NCBI GenBank assembly: GCA_937958995.1
Contig: CALGAP010000005.1
Span: 186,001 to 250,000, forward strand
Direction: 5' to 3'
Length of the DNA: 64,000 nt
Origin: an uncultured Chitinophagaceae bacterium
Lineage (GTDB): Bacteria > Bacteroidota > Bacteroidia > Chitinophagales > Chitinophagaceae
Part shown: positions 24,182 to 33,539 of the stretch, one piece after another
Numbering within the stretch: position 1 is the stretch's first letter
Layout of the letters: every line of letters starts with the position of its first letter
The notes under the pieces: model-generated
Told to the model about the DNA's origin: nothing
The model's input: the letters and a program-made list of their open reading frames with translations, nothing else
Database searches by the model: none
Program-made: the position numbers and the translations under genes

Positions 24182-26815
24182 ATGAAACAGTTTTTTGCGT
24201 TTGTATGGTTAGCGCTTATCTCAACCACACTGTATAGCCAGATTCCCATGGGCGGTCCACCAGCAGGTGCCCGCGGCGGTGGTCAACAGGCCAATATGGG
24301 CCGATTTTACGGCAAAGTAGTGGACGAAAAGAACAAAGGCATCGAAGCCGCTTCTGTCCAACTTATCATGAGCAAGATGGACCCCGCTACAAGACAACCC
24401 AAAGACACCATCGTGGCGGGTATGCTTACCAGGCCCAATGGTGATTTCAGCCTCGAACAACTCCCGCTCTTTGGTCAGTTCAAACTGGTGATAACCGCCA
24501 TCGGTTACCAGACTATCGAACAGAAAGTGTCTTTCGACTTGAAGATGGGCGCCGGCCAGGACATGCAGCAGGCACTGTCGATGGTTGATAAAGACCTGGG
24601 CAATATCAAAATGGAAATGGACCCGCAACTGCTGGCAGGCGTTACCGTGACCGGCTCGAAACCGTTGATTGAAATGGGTATTGACCGGAAAATTTTCAAC
24701 GTAGAAAAAAATATCAACGCCGCCGGTGGAACGGCAATCGATGTAATGCGCCAGGTGCCGAGCCTGAACGTAGACATCGAGGGCAATGTGACCCTGCGCA
24801 ATGCAGCCCCGCAAATATTTGTTGATGGTCGTCCCTCTACCCTCACGCTGGAACAGATTCCTTCCGACGCCATTCAAAGCATAGAAATTATTACCAACCC
24901 TTCTGCCAAATACGATGCAAGCGGCGGTCAGTCGGGTATTTTGAATATTGTGTTGAAGAAAAACCGCAAAGCTGGTTATAACGGTAGCGTACGTGCGGGC
25001 ATCGATAGCCGCGGACGCTTCAATGGCGGCGGCGATATCAATGTGCGCCAGGGCAAACTCAACTTTTTCGCCAACGGCATGTACAACCAGCGTAAATCAA
25101 AAGGCTGGGGCGAAACCGATCGCATTTCGCTGATCAACGGAAAGGAAGTAACTACCCTCCAGGATAACAACAACCTGAGCACCGGCGCCTTTGCATTTGG
25201 CCGGTTCGGTATAGATTATTTTGTTGATAACAGGAATACCATCACGGTATCGCAGGTAATTGTTGACGGTAATTTCAAATTTGATAACCGCAACGATCTC
25301 GATATTGACACTGCCGGTATAGCGCACGAATACCAGGCGTTCAATACGGTTGGTAATACCAGCTTCCGCAACTATGGCACACAGCTCAGCTTTAAACACC
25401 TGTTTGCCAAAGCGGGTAAGGAATGGACAGCCGATATTAACTACAACAAAAGCAAAAACAGCAACGAGAACGATATCAGCACAAGAGCTTATTTTGATCC
25501 AGCCTATACCAACCCCAAGTATGAAATGCTGCAGGGTTTACAAGGTGGCGGGCAAAACAGGTTCATCGTGGCACAGACCGATTATATCGATCCCATCAAT
25601 GAAAATATGAAGTGGGAAGCGGGTCTGCGCGCGCAGATTCGCCGCTATGAAAGTTTCCAGAGAAACTCCATCAATGGCGATTTCAAACCTGAGTTGAGTA
25701 ACTCATTCGATTATTCAGATTATGTGTATGCTGGTTATGTTACTTTCTCGCATAAAGTAAAAGACAAGTTCAACTACCAACTCGGTCTGCGCGCAGAGAG
25801 CAGCAGCTACGATGGTGAGCAGATTGGAAAAGGCAGCTATAGCAATACCTACCCCATCAGCTTGTTCCCGAGCGTGTTTGTGACCAAGAATTTTGAGAAC
25901 AGGCAGGATATTCAACTGAACTATAGCCGTCGCGTAAACCGTCCTAATTTCTTCCAGTTGATGCCAAACACCGACTATTCGGATAAACTGAATTACCAGA
26001 CCGGTAATCCTGATCTGAAACCGGAGTTTACGCATTCACTGGAAGTGTCGTACCAGAAAACCTACGGCCGCAACAACAGTTTCCTGGTGACCATGTTTGG
26101 AAAATACACCGACGACCTGATCTCGCGCTACCAGGACCGCGGTGTTATCGGCAACAGCACCGACTCGGCTTTCATTACCACATGGGTTAATGCCAACACC
26201 GCTTATGCGGCAGGTGTCGAGTTTGTATTCCGTAACAACTGGACCACATGGTGGGACATGAACGTGAGCACCAACGTGTACTATTCGAAGATCAAAGGTG
26301 ATAATGTGACTGACGGTCTCGAAAACGATCGTACAAGCTGGTCGGCAAAGACTAACAATACCTTTAAGATTGCCAAGACCTGGAGCATTCAGCTCAGTGG
26401 TGACTATACAGCCAGGAGCGCATTGCCCGTTAGCACCAGCAACAGCATCGGCGGCGGTGGTCGCGGTGGTATGGGCGGAGGCGGCGGCTGGATGGGCGGC
26501 AGTCCTTCAACCACCCAGGGGTATATAGATGCCAACTACGGTTTTGACCTGGGTATCCGTAAAGACTTCGCGATAAAGAGCAACACACTGACTCTTTCTG
26601 TCAACTGGAGCGATATATTGCGCACCCGTAAATATGTTGTGCACTCAGAAGCGATTGGCTTTGTACAAGACGACTGGAGAAGAAGAGACCCGCAGATTGT
26701 ACGTGTGAACCTCAGCTACCGTTTTGGCAAATTCGACGCTCAGTTGTTTAAACGCAAAAACCTGCGCGGCGACAACGAAACCATGCAGAATGGTATGCAG
26801 GGAATGCAGCAGTAA
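24182..26815 (+). CDS. Outer-membrane beta-barrel receptor (TonB-dependent-receptor-like)
   Basis: 877 residues. After a signal peptide (MKQFFAFVWLALISTTLYSQ) comes a carboxypeptidase-regulatory-like domain (about residues 40-120, FYGKVVDEKNKGIEAASVQL), a plug-like domain (ATAIDVMRQVPSLNV-type residues, here GGTAIDVMRQVPSLNVDIEG, then APQIFVDGRPSTLTLEQIPS) and a long beta-barrel ending YRFGKFDAQLFKRKN. A Gly-rich loop (GGGGRGGMGGGGGWMGG) lies near residue 760. The family in Bacteroidota includes TonB-dependent importers of unknown ligands. No SusD partner or TonB-linked operon adjoins it. A terminator follows 120 bases later. Confidence 0.88.
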   Translation: MKQFFAFVWLALISTTLYSQIPMGGPPAGARGGGQQANMGRFYGKVVDEKNKGIEAASVQLIMSKMDPATRQPKDTIVAGMLTRPNGDFSLEQLPLFGQFKLVITAIGYQTIEQKVSFDLKMGAGQDMQQALSMVDKDLGNIKMEMDPQLLAGVTVTGSKPLIEMGIDRKIFNVEKNINAAGGTAIDVMRQVPSLNVDIEGNVTLRNAAPQIFVDGRPSTLTLEQIPSDAIQSIEIITNPSAKYDASGGQSGILNIVLKKNRKAGYNGSVRAGIDSRGRFNGGGDINVRQGKLNFFANGMYNQRKSKGWGETDRISLINGKEVTTLQDNNNLSTGAFAFGRFGIDYFVDNRNTITVSQVIVDGNFKFDNRNDLDIDTAGIAHEYQAFNTVGNTSFRNYGTQLSFKHLFAKAGKEWTADINYNKSKNSNENDISTRAYFDPAYTNPKYEMLQGLQGGGQNRFIVAQTDYIDPINENMKWEAGLRAQIRRYESFQRNSINGDFKPELSNSFDYSDYVYAGYVTFSHKVKDKFNYQLGLRAESSSYDGEQIGKGSYSNTYPISLFPSVFVTKNFENRQDIQLNYSRRVNRPNFFQLMPNTDYSDKLNYQTGNPDLKPEFTHSLEVSYQKTYGRNNSFLVTMFGKYTDDLISRYQDRGVIGNSTDSAFITTWVNANTAYAAGVEFVFRNNWTTWWDMNVSTNVYYSKIKGDNVTDGLENDRTSWSAKTNNTFKIAKTWSIQLSGDYTARSALPVSTSNSIGGGGRGGMGGGGGWMGGSPSTTQGYIDANYGFDLGIRKDFAIKSNTLTLSVNWSDILRTRKYVVHSEAIGFVQDDWRRRDPQIVRVNLSYRFGKFDAQLFKRKNLRGDNETMQNGMQGMQQ

Positions 26816-26934
26816 ATTAATTTTTGAAAAATATTAATTAATCTGCAGGTAGTTTTAAATTTAGAAATTTAAATTCGCGCTTTCTAAAATAGTTGCAACA
26901 GAAACGACAAGAACTACATGATGAAGTTGCAATG

Positions 26935-26960
26935 GGGACCGGGATTCCGGTCCCTTTTTT
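26935..26960 (+). terminator. Rho-independent terminator after the outer-membrane receptor gene
   Basis: Perfect eight-base stem GGGACCGG / CCGGTCCC with loop GATT, followed by TTTTTT on the plus strand. Confidence 0.9.
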
Positions 26961-27047
26961 ATTTGTATTGTATATTGAAATATTGCTTAATACTTCTTCC
27001 TATTTTATTGCTTATTGATTCTTCCGCAACCTTTTTTAACTTGTACC

Positions 27048-27650
27048 ATGCCCTACTCCTATCTCGCACTCGGCGATTCTTACACCATCGGGGAAGCAGT
27101 TCCGCTGTATGAAGGTTTTCCGTATCAGGCCGTACAAATCCTGCGCAAAGCCGGTTATGAATTTTATGCCCCGGAAATTGTAGCCCGCACGGGCTGGACC
27201 ACCGATGAATTGCAGACCGCTATCAACAATACACGCTTGCTGCGGGGGTACGATTTTGTATCCTTACTCATCGGCGTAAACAATCAATACCGCGGCCGCA
27301 GCACCGACAACTATGCTACCGAGTTCGCGAACCTGCTGCAGCAGGCAATAGCGTTCGCCGGTGGCGAAACAAAAAACGTATTCGTCTTATCCATACCCGA
27401 CTGGGGGGTTACTCCTTTTGCCGAAGGCAAAGACCGCGCGCAGATTAACCGCGAAATAGATGCCTTCAATACAACAGCAGCCGCTATATGCCTGCAGCAT
27501 GAAGTAACATTTATTGATATCACCGGCAGCACACGCGAAGCCGCGCGCGATGAGACTTTGCTGACTACAGACAAACTTCATCCTTCCGGCAAGGAGTATG
27601 CCCACTGGGCAGCGCAACTGGCCGATGCTATGCGCAAACGGATAAAATAG
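27048..27650 (+). CDS. SGNH/GDSL-family hydrolase
   Basis: 200 residues from the ATG at 27048. The four family blocks are visible: LALGDSYTIGEAV (Ser nucleophile), a Gly in block II, GVNNQYRGR (Asn in block III) and TDKLHPSGKEYAHW (Asp and His). No signal peptide is seen, so it acts in the cytosol. Such enzymes remove acyl groups from lipids, sugars or other esters; the substrate cannot be read. A membrane protein gene follows 12 bases after its stop and is likely co-transcribed. Confidence 0.88.
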   Translation: MPYSYLALGDSYTIGEAVPLYEGFPYQAVQILRKAGYEFYAPEIVARTGWTTDELQTAINNTRLLRGYDFVSLLIGVNNQYRGRSTDNYATEFANLLQQAIAFAGGETKNVFVLSIPDWGVTPFAEGKDRAQINREIDAFNTTAAAICLQHEVTFIDITGSTREAARDETLLTTDKLHPSGKEYAHWAAQLADAMRKRIK

Positions 27651-27662
27651 TTATTTTAGGAT

Positions 27663-28157
27663 ATGCAAAAACTGAATGCAAGAGAATACTTCGTAGTGGT
27701 TTTGGTGTCGATCATTACCATTGTATTCCTGGTTTTGGTGTTCAACGAACTTTTCTCCAATACCTCCCCTTTTGTCACCACCAGTTCCGGTGAAATCAGC
27801 ACGCACAGTACTTATATCATAAATGTTCTTCAAAACCTGGTGAAAGTAATATTGGGTATTGTCGCCGCTGTGTTCTTATTGAAAAAACGCCGCATCGGCT
27901 GGATCGCCGCGTTTTCGGTTTTGCTCTTCTTTGCATTCATTGCCTGGTACCTGGTCGGCATGTCTATGATGGCAGGCATTATTGATACTAACGTATATAT
28001 CGGGCTGGGAATGGCCACCTTACTCCTGTTGGCGCTCATATTTCTCTGCTTTCCTTCTACTATCAAAAAATTTCAGATCTCATGCCGGACCATCATCCCG
28101 ATTGCAATCCTGCTGGCCCTGCTGGCCACCACGCATTTCCTGGTACCGAATTACTGA
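27663..28157 (+). CDS. Small integral membrane protein, unknown function
   Basis: 164 residues with about five hydrophobic segments: YFVVVLVSIITIVFLVLVF, the segment around VKVILGIVAAVFLL, IAAFSVLLFFAFIAWYLVG, LGMATLLLLALIFLCF and IAILLALLATTHFLV. I do not recognise a named family. It begins 12 bases after the SGNH hydrolase gene on the same strand. Codon usage looks like that of its neighbours. The two genes probably form one transcript ending near the hairpin at 28167. Confidence 0.7.
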   Translation: MQKLNAREYFVVVLVSIITIVFLVLVFNELFSNTSPFVTTSSGEISTHSTYIINVLQNLVKVILGIVAAVFLLKKRRIGWIAAFSVLLFFAFIAWYLVGMSMMAGIIDTNVYIGLGMATLLLLALIFLCFPSTIKKFQISCRTIIPIAILLALLATTHFLVPNY

Positions 28158-28166
28158 AAACAATCA

Positions 28167-28188
28167 GGGCTGGCAAGACAGCCAGCCC
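28167..28188. terminator. Hairpin between convergent genes, possible bidirectional terminator
   Basis: Perfect eight-base stem GGGCTGGC / GCCAGCCC with a six-base loop. Only weak T-rich tracts follow on either strand (TTGCTTT on plus; TGATTGTTTTC on minus). Confidence 0.5.
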
Positions 28189-28216
28189 CGTTGCTTTACA
28201 TGGCCTACTGGTCTCT

Positions 28217-29479
28217 CTACAACAGGTCTTCCTCTTTGAAGCGATACTGCTCTTTTATTTTGCGCATCACTTCATCCATGGAAGCACGATGATCCCTGGG
28301 GTTCCATTCGCCCCGTTCCCATTTCTCCAGTTCCTCATCAATATGTTTTTGCTGCAGGTTGGTCATTTTCTCTACCAGCATGTCCGACATTTCTTTTTGT
28401 TTCTTATAAAATGCGCGCAGCTTTTCCATTTTCAGTTCTTTATCCTTGCGCATATCGTTTTCGCTGGCGGCCATACTGGTGAGTTCTTCCTTCGCCAACG
28501 CAATATCATATGGCCCGACAGGCATAATCAGCTTGGAAAGTATGGGACCCACTTCTATCAAAATGATCAGCAGCGACAATAGAAGACTTGTCCAGAATAC
28601 GCTGCTTTCTTCCATGGCCAGGTCCGACAATGCCTTATTTCGTTCCAGGAAACCTACATTAGCTGCGGTAGCTGCTTCGTATTTTTTTCTTTTTTCTTCG
28701 ATGGTGGCGTTTGCGGTAAGTAATATTTCATCTTGTCGCCTGATATCTTCGGCCAGTTGCTGCAGCTCGGGGGCATAATTGCGTTGCGCCGTTTGCCACG
28801 CATCGCGTTTCATCAGCGTAAGCCGTTCTATGCCGCGTTGCATTGACCCGCCGGTGCCATCGGCTTCCTGCACATAGGCCTGTTGCAGGCGGTGCAGGGT
28901 ATCTTCAATTGCATGCTTTCGCGCGATGAGCCGGTCTCTTTCAGCCTGCGCATTTTGCAGCAATGCCTGGTTTTCGATGCGCAGCAGGCTATCGTTCATC
29001 TGCATTTTCTGGTGATTATTCTCCACCACTTTGGTGTCGATCTCTTTTTCGAAGATCTTCAGTTCAAGCGGCCGCGCTATAGTAATGCCAATGAGGATTG
29101 CCAGGGCAATACGTGGCACCGCCATCCAGAATTGTTTGCGCCGGCTGACGCCATACTTACGCATGGTGGAAACGAGAAACCTGTCGAAGTTGAAGATGAT
29201 CAGGCCCCAGATAATGCCAAAGGCAATAGTCCAGGTCCAGTTGCCAAAAACGCTGTAAACAGCATATCCCGCCGAGAGACTTGCCAGGACGAATGTGGCC
29301 AGAATAACGCCGCCCAAACCTGAGTACTTACTATGTTCCGAGGGATGTTGCCTGAGTATTTCCTGGTGAGCGCCCGCACACCACCAGAGAAAATTGAAAT
29401 CGGATCTTTTTCTTCCCGGAGGCGAAAAAGAATCGTACGTGTACAGACCAGTATCCTGGCCGCTGTTGTTAGCAGACAT
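28217..29479 (-). CDS. DUF4407 domain-containing membrane protein
   Basis: 420 residues. Near the N-terminus is FNFLWWCAGAHQEILRQHPS followed by paired membrane segments (GLGGVILATFVLASLSAGYA and WTIAFGIIWGLIIFNFDRFL), the characteristic start of DUF4407. A third segment (IALAILIGITIARPLEL) leads into a long coiled coil (about residues 130-290), then a fourth segment (SLLLSLLIILIEVGPILSKL) and a charged C-terminal tail. The function of the family is unknown; the topology suggests a large periplasmic coiled-coil domain. It is a single gene on the minus strand. Confidence 0.88.
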   Translation of the reverse strand: MSANNSGQDTGLYTYDSFSPPGRKRSDFNFLWWCAGAHQEILRQHPSEHSKYSGLGGVILATFVLASLSAGYAVYSVFGNWTWTIAFGIIWGLIIFNFDRFLVSTMRKYGVSRRKQFWMAVPRIALAILIGITIARPLELKIFEKEIDTKVVENNHQKMQMNDSLLRIENQALLQNAQAERDRLIARKHAIEDTLHRLQQAYVQEADGTGGSMQRGIERLTLMKRDAWQTAQRNYAPELQQLAEDIRRQDEILLTANATIEEKRKKYEAATAANVGFLERNKALSDLAMEESSVFWTSLLLSLLIILIEVGPILSKLIMPVGPYDIALAKEELTSMAASENDMRKDKELKMEKLRAFYKKQKEMSDMLVEKMTNLQQKHIDEELEKWERGEWNPRDHRASMDEVMRKIKEQYRFKEEDLL

Positions 29480-29594
29480 AAAATAGTAGTTGGGTTGTGA
29501 GTTTAAAGTAGAACTGCTGTATAAATAGTGGTTGAAGCGGGACAGGAAAAGTAACGGTATATGCGGAATTTAATTGTCAACAAAAAGTGAAAGA

Positions 29595-30821
29595 TTATCC
29601 ACCTATATTGTCTGACAATACTTTGCCCGCCATGATGCCTATAACAATTACCACGAACCATCCAATAATTGTTAACCATACCGGATGTTGGTAGTCTTTC
29701 GCGATGCACTTATTGCGCGCAGCCAGTAATAAAAGCGCTAATGCTATGGGTAATGTAAAACCATTTAATGTGCCGGCAGCTATCAGTAATTTTTTGGGTG
29801 CTATGCCTGCGCTGATGAAGAATACTGCGGATATCAAGATAAATATAGTGGTCGGTATGCGATGATGTTTATTGAGGAATGGATGAAAGGTGCGGAAAAA
29901 AGAAATGGATGTATAAGCAGAACCGACCACCGAAGTAATAGCAGCGGCCCATAGCACCACACCGAAAATTTTCAAACCTGCTGCACCGGCAGCAATGCTG
30001 AAGACTGATGCCGGCGGGTTATCATTCGACAATACAGCACCCGATACCACCACGCCCAATGCCGCCAGGAAAAGTAATACGCGCATAAGGCTGGCGAGCA
30101 AAATAGCAGTAACACTGCTTCTCGTTACCCGGGGCAAAGCCTGCCTGCCCTTTATACCGGCGTCGAGTAAACGATGCGCACCGGAAAAACTGATATACCC
30201 TCCTACCGTTCCACCCACCAGTGTTATGATGGCAATCACATCAATTTTTTCAGGAATGAATGTGTGATGCATTGCCTTCCATACCGGTGGGTTCGAGCTG
30301 GTAGCAACATAAATTGTTAAGCCAATCATTACGAAACCCAGTATGCGTGTAAACCAGTCCATGGCCACGCCCGCTTCTTTCACCCAAAAAATGATCAGGG
30401 CAATGACCGCGCTTATGGCCGCGCCGATAACCGGCTGAGCCCCGTCCTTATCAAAACCAAACAATATATTAATCCCCAGCCCGGCGCCTGCCAAATTGCC
30501 GATATTGAAAGCAAGTCCGCCAAGCACCACCAACGCCGCCAGCAGGTAGCCCATGCCTGGCAACAGGTGGTTAGAAATATCCTGCGCGCGCATTTCAGTA
30601 ACGGCCACAATGCGCCATATATTCATTTGCGCCGCGATGTCGAGAATGATGGAGATGAGAATCACAAACCCGAAACTGGTTAGTAATTGCTGGGTAAAAA
30701 CGGTAGTCTGCGTGATGAATCCCGGTCCGATGGCGGAGGTGGCCATCAGGAATGCAGCGCCGAGAAGTGCGGAGCGGGAAGACATGAATGGGAAGATAGA
30801 TAATTCCGAAAACGCTTGCAT
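29595..30821 (-). CDS. Nramp-superfamily transporter, YcsG-like, without the canonical metal motifs
   Basis: About 408 residues from the ATG at 30821; a TTG at 30887 would overlap the divergent SDR gene. Eleven or so hydrophobic segments follow the Nramp order. The TM1 metal motif DPGN is replaced by a stretch reading SAIGPGFITQTTVF, and the TM6 MPHN-type motif by TLVGGTVGGYISFSGAH. Loss of both argues against classical Mn/Fe transport. In Bacillus subtilis the related ycsG sits in the operon with ycsF, kipI and kipA, the same genes found here at 31654-34262. A role in 5-oxoproline or associated ion transport is my inference. Confidence 0.8.
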   Translation of the reverse strand: MQAFSELSIFPFMSSRSALLGAAFLMATSAIGPGFITQTTVFTQQLLTSFGFVILISIILDIAAQMNIWRIVAVTEMRAQDISNHLLPGMGYLLAALVVLGGLAFNIGNLAGAGLGINILFGFDKDGAQPVIGAAISAVIALIIFWVKEAGVAMDWFTRILGFVMIGLTIYVATSSNPPVWKAMHHTFIPEKIDVIAIITLVGGTVGGYISFSGAHRLLDAGIKGRQALPRVTRSSVTAILLASLMRVLLFLAALGVVVSGAVLSNDNPPASVFSIAAGAAGLKIFGVVLWAAAITSVVGSAYTSISFFRTFHPFLNKHHRIPTTIFILISAVFFISAGIAPKKLLIAAGTLNGFTLPIALALLLLAARNKCIAKDYQHPVWLTIIGWFVVIVIGIMAGKVLSDNIGG

Positions 30822-30864
30822 GAATTGGTTCTTGTTTTTTCCGAATTGCTGCTTAATTTCCGAT

Positions 30865-31647
30865 ATGGCTTCTCGAGATTTTTCCAATCACGCAGCAATT
30901 GTCACTGGCGCGGCGCAGGGAATCGGATATGAAATTTGCTTGCAACTGGCGCGGCAGGGAGCGTCGGTATTGTTGAATGATATTGATAAGAAGTTGGCAA
31001 AACTGGCAGTCGATAAGATAAACAATGAAGCCGGCGGTTCCGGCAAATGTCTCGCCTTTCCCGGTGATGCGGCCGATCCTCCATTCATCTCACGAATGGT
31101 AGAGACTGCTGTTGAAGAGTTTGGAAAATTAACCATATCCATTGCCAACGCGGGCATTACCTTGTTTGGAGATTTCTTTGAATACAAACCCGAAGCTTTA
31201 TACAAAGTGCTTCATACCAATTTGGGCGGGAGCTTTTTCCTGGCGCAGGCGGCAGCCTTGCAAATGAAAAAACAGGGTAAAGGAGGCAGCATATTGTTCA
31301 TGTCGTCTGTTACCGGTCACCAGGCGCATAAGAACCTGGCGGCTTATGGCATGACGAAAGCCGCCCTGGAAATGCTGGCAAAAAACCTGGTGATAGAACT
31401 TTCACCCTACAGAATTACAGTAAATGCCGTGGCTCCGGGGGCTACCATTACTGAAAGAACCGTTTCAGATGCTGAATATGTAAAAACATGGTCGAGCATT
31501 ACGCCGCTGGGAAAACCGGCTACAACTTCAGATATTGCCAATGCCGCTTTATTCCTTGTTTCGGACCAGGCAAGGCATATCACCGGTCAGAGCCTGGTGA
31601 TCGATGGTGGCTGGACTTCGGTCAGCCCATCGCCGTACGATTCCTGA
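30865..31647 (+). CDS. Short-chain dehydrogenase/reductase (SDR)
   Basis: 260 residues from the ATG at 30865; the open frame extends far upstream only because it runs antisense through the Nramp gene. The cofactor motif is VTGAAQGIGYEI (TGxxxGxG), followed by NAGIT, the catalytic Ser in LFMSSVTGHQAHK and the YxxxK pair in AAYGMTKAALEML. The ending GQSLVIDGGWTS is typical of classical SDRs such as 3-oxoacyl-ACP or sugar-alcohol dehydrogenases. The substrate is unknown. It starts 43 bases from the divergent Nramp gene and its stop is six bases from the convergent pxpA stop. Confidence 0.9.
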   Translation: MASRDFSNHAAIVTGAAQGIGYEICLQLARQGASVLLNDIDKKLAKLAVDKINNEAGGSGKCLAFPGDAADPPFISRMVETAVEEFGKLTISIANAGITLFGDFFEYKPEALYKVLHTNLGGSFFLAQAAALQMKKQGKGGSILFMSSVTGHQAHKNLAAYGMTKAALEMLAKNLVIELSPYRITVNAVAPGATITERTVSDAEYVKTWSSITPLGKPATTSDIANAALFLVSDQARHITGQSLVIDGGWTSVSPSPYDS

Positions 31648-31653
31648 TTTTTT

Positions 31654-32412
31654 TCAGGTTTTGAGGGGAGTCTTTAGTTCAATATCGTTCTGTAGCAGAC
31701 TTGCATGAATAGCCTTTGCAAACTCCGCTGCATGCGCGCCATCACTATGAATGCAGATGGTCTCTGCTTTAATGGGAATGGCTTTGCCGCTGTTGGTAAA
31801 TACCTGCCCGGTTCGTATCATAGTCAGAACCTGCTGCTGGGCCGCATCGGTATGGGTGATCAATGCATTGGGTTGACCGCGGGGCGTCAACTTTCCATCG
31901 GGTTGGTATGTACGATCGGCAAATACTTCATGTACAAACTGCAGGTTGTGATGGGCAGCGGCCTGTTGCATCACACTCCCGCTCAACCCATAAAAAAGCA
32001 TTGATGCATCCACTTGCTGAATGGCGCTGCATATAGCCTGCGCTGCCTCTTCATCCCATGCCGCGCGATTATATAAGGCGCCGTGTGGTTTCACGTGATG
32101 AAGCTTTGTGTTGAAAGAGGCGCATACTTCCTGCAACAGCGCGATTTGTTTTTGAACGACACGCGTAAGTTCTGCCAGGCTTATCTTCTTGTGAAGAATA
32201 TCTATTCTTCCGAAATTTTCTTTATCCGGATAACCCGGATGCGCGCCGATGGCTACATTATGCTGTAAGGCAAGCTCCACCGTGCGCTGCATAGTTGCTG
32301 CATCGCCGGCGTGATAGCCGCAGGCAATATTTACAGATGTGATGTAAGGAAAAATTTGTTCGTCGTTGGGATAGCCCTCTCCCATATCACAATTCAGATC
32401 GATGCTCAGCAT
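31654..32412 (-). CDS. pxpA: 5-oxoprolinase subunit A (LamB/YcsF family)
   Basis: 252 residues, full length. Family signatures are the N-terminal IDLNCDMGEGYPNDEQIFPY, the block VNIACGYHAGD, GAHPGYPDKENFGR and HHVKPHGALYNRA. PxpA, PxpB and PxpC together form the bacterial ATP-dependent 5-oxoprolinase, which opens 5-oxoproline (pyroglutamate) to glutamate and removes a common metabolic damage product. The start overlaps the pxpC stop by seven bases, so the order on the minus strand is pxpB, pxpC, pxpA. Confidence 0.95.
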   Translation of the reverse strand: MLSIDLNCDMGEGYPNDEQIFPYITSVNIACGYHAGDAATMQRTVELALQHNVAIGAHPGYPDKENFGRIDILHKKISLAELTRVVQKQIALLQEVCASFNTKLHHVKPHGALYNRAAWDEEAAQAICSAIQQVDASMLFYGLSGSVMQQAAAHHNLQFVHEVFADRTYQPDGKLTPRGQPNALITHTDAAQQQVLTMIRTGQVFTNSGKAIPIKAETICIHSDGAHAAEFAKAIHASLLQNDIELKTPLKT

Positions 32413-33398
32413 ACCAGTTGGTTAAGTTGCGCCATACAGGCCCGCTGAAGTATATTCAGTTCCTGCTGCATGGCAAATAGTAATTCTTCCGCCATGCAAA
32501 TATCCACCATACTGAAATGTATGCAATCACTGGGCCTTAATTGCGCCAGTTTGGGAAGGTGTGCCGATATCACGTGACCAATACGCGGATAGCCGCCCGC
32601 CGTTTGGTGATCGGCCATCAGCAGAATCAACTGGCCATCGGGTAAAAGTTGCATGGTACCAAAATTCACCCCTGAAGAGACCATTTCATAAGGCCGCTCT
32701 GTTTTCAGTTCCACTCCTTTCAGGCGGTAACCCATGCGGTCGGAAAATGGATGGATGATGAAATTATTTTCCAGCAAATCATTGCGCGAGCCTGGCGTGA
32801 GCAGGTCCCACTCATTTCCTTTTACAAAAAATATTTCATTGGGAAGGTTATACACGCGGCCGATAGCCGGTTTCCAGCGGAGCACCTGGTAGTCTTTGCC
32901 TTCTTTCAGTAATTGCGGGAAATAAATACTGCTTTCGCGGAATGAGAGCTCATCACCTTTTTCCAGTTTCCGTCCATCACAACCGCCGGCGCCGGCTTTG
33001 AGGTTGGTGCTGTAACTGTCGAGCCATTTGTCTAAATAAAACCCGCCATGAACGGCCAGGTAACAACGCGCGCCATGATTGAGTTTGGGAAAATGAAGCA
33101 CGGTATTTTTTCTTACCACTATCGGCCGCCACAGCGGCAACGGCTCATCATTGAGAGTGGGGGTAAAATCTGCGCCGGTAAGACTGATCAGCGCGTTGTG
33201 CTCAAATAATAATTGTGGTCCGGGGAAGTGCATTTCAATAACGGCTTCGCAGCTCTCATTACCCACCAGCATATTGGCCACGCGGGCTGCATAGGTATCC
33301 ATGGCGCCACCGGGATTGACGCCCCATTTGCCAAAACCAAATCGCCCCAAATCTTGTATAGTGTCCAGTAGCCCCGGTTTAACAATCGTTATTGCCAT
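32406..33398 (-). CDS. pxpC: 5-oxoprolinase subunit C (KipA-like, biotin-dependent carboxyltransferase fold)
   Basis: 330 residues from the ATG at 33398, which begins the conserved MAITIVKPGLLDTIQDLGR. A further upstream start at 33506 gives 36 residues without family character. Other landmarks are GGAMDTYAARVANMLVGN, LAVHGGFYLDKWLDSYST, SDRMGYRLKG and LLMADHQTAGGYPRIGHV. It is the catalytic partner of PxpB in 5-oxoprolinase. The gap of about 140 bases to pxpB is unusual, since these two genes often overlap; nothing coding is evident there. The stop overlaps pxpA. Confidence 0.94.
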   Translation of the reverse strand: MAITIVKPGLLDTIQDLGRFGFGKWGVNPGGAMDTYAARVANMLVGNESCEAVIEMHFPGPQLLFEHNALISLTGADFTPTLNDEPLPLWRPIVVRKNTVLHFPKLNHGARCYLAVHGGFYLDKWLDSYSTNLKAGAGGCDGRKLEKGDELSFRESSIYFPQLLKEGKDYQVLRWKPAIGRVYNLPNEIFFVKGNEWDLLTPGSRNDLLENNFIIHPFSDRMGYRLKGVELKTERPYEMVSSGVNFGTMQLLPDGQLILLMADHQTAGGYPRIGHVISAHLPKLAQLRPSDCIHFSMVDICMAEELLFAMQQELNILQRACMAQLNQLVC

Positions 33399-33539
33399 CG
33401 GATTTCCAATTAGTTGGTTTGGATTAATCAGGAATTTGCATGTTGGTGTGCGGACCTTTACGAGTTCTAATGATAGAATTCTAAGCTGGTTACCTTTTGA
33501 ATTCACCCGAAAGAATCTGTTCAGGGCTTCCGTAGAATT

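Noticed and set aside
24182..26815. SusC of a polysaccharide-utilisation locus
   Set aside because: There is no SusD-like gene beside it and no linked glycoside hydrolase; the domain order fits the general outer-membrane receptor family.
30553..30864. N-terminal extension of the SDR by about 104 residues
   Set aside because: It runs antisense through the Nramp gene and has no domain character; the SDR fold begins directly at the ATG at 30865.
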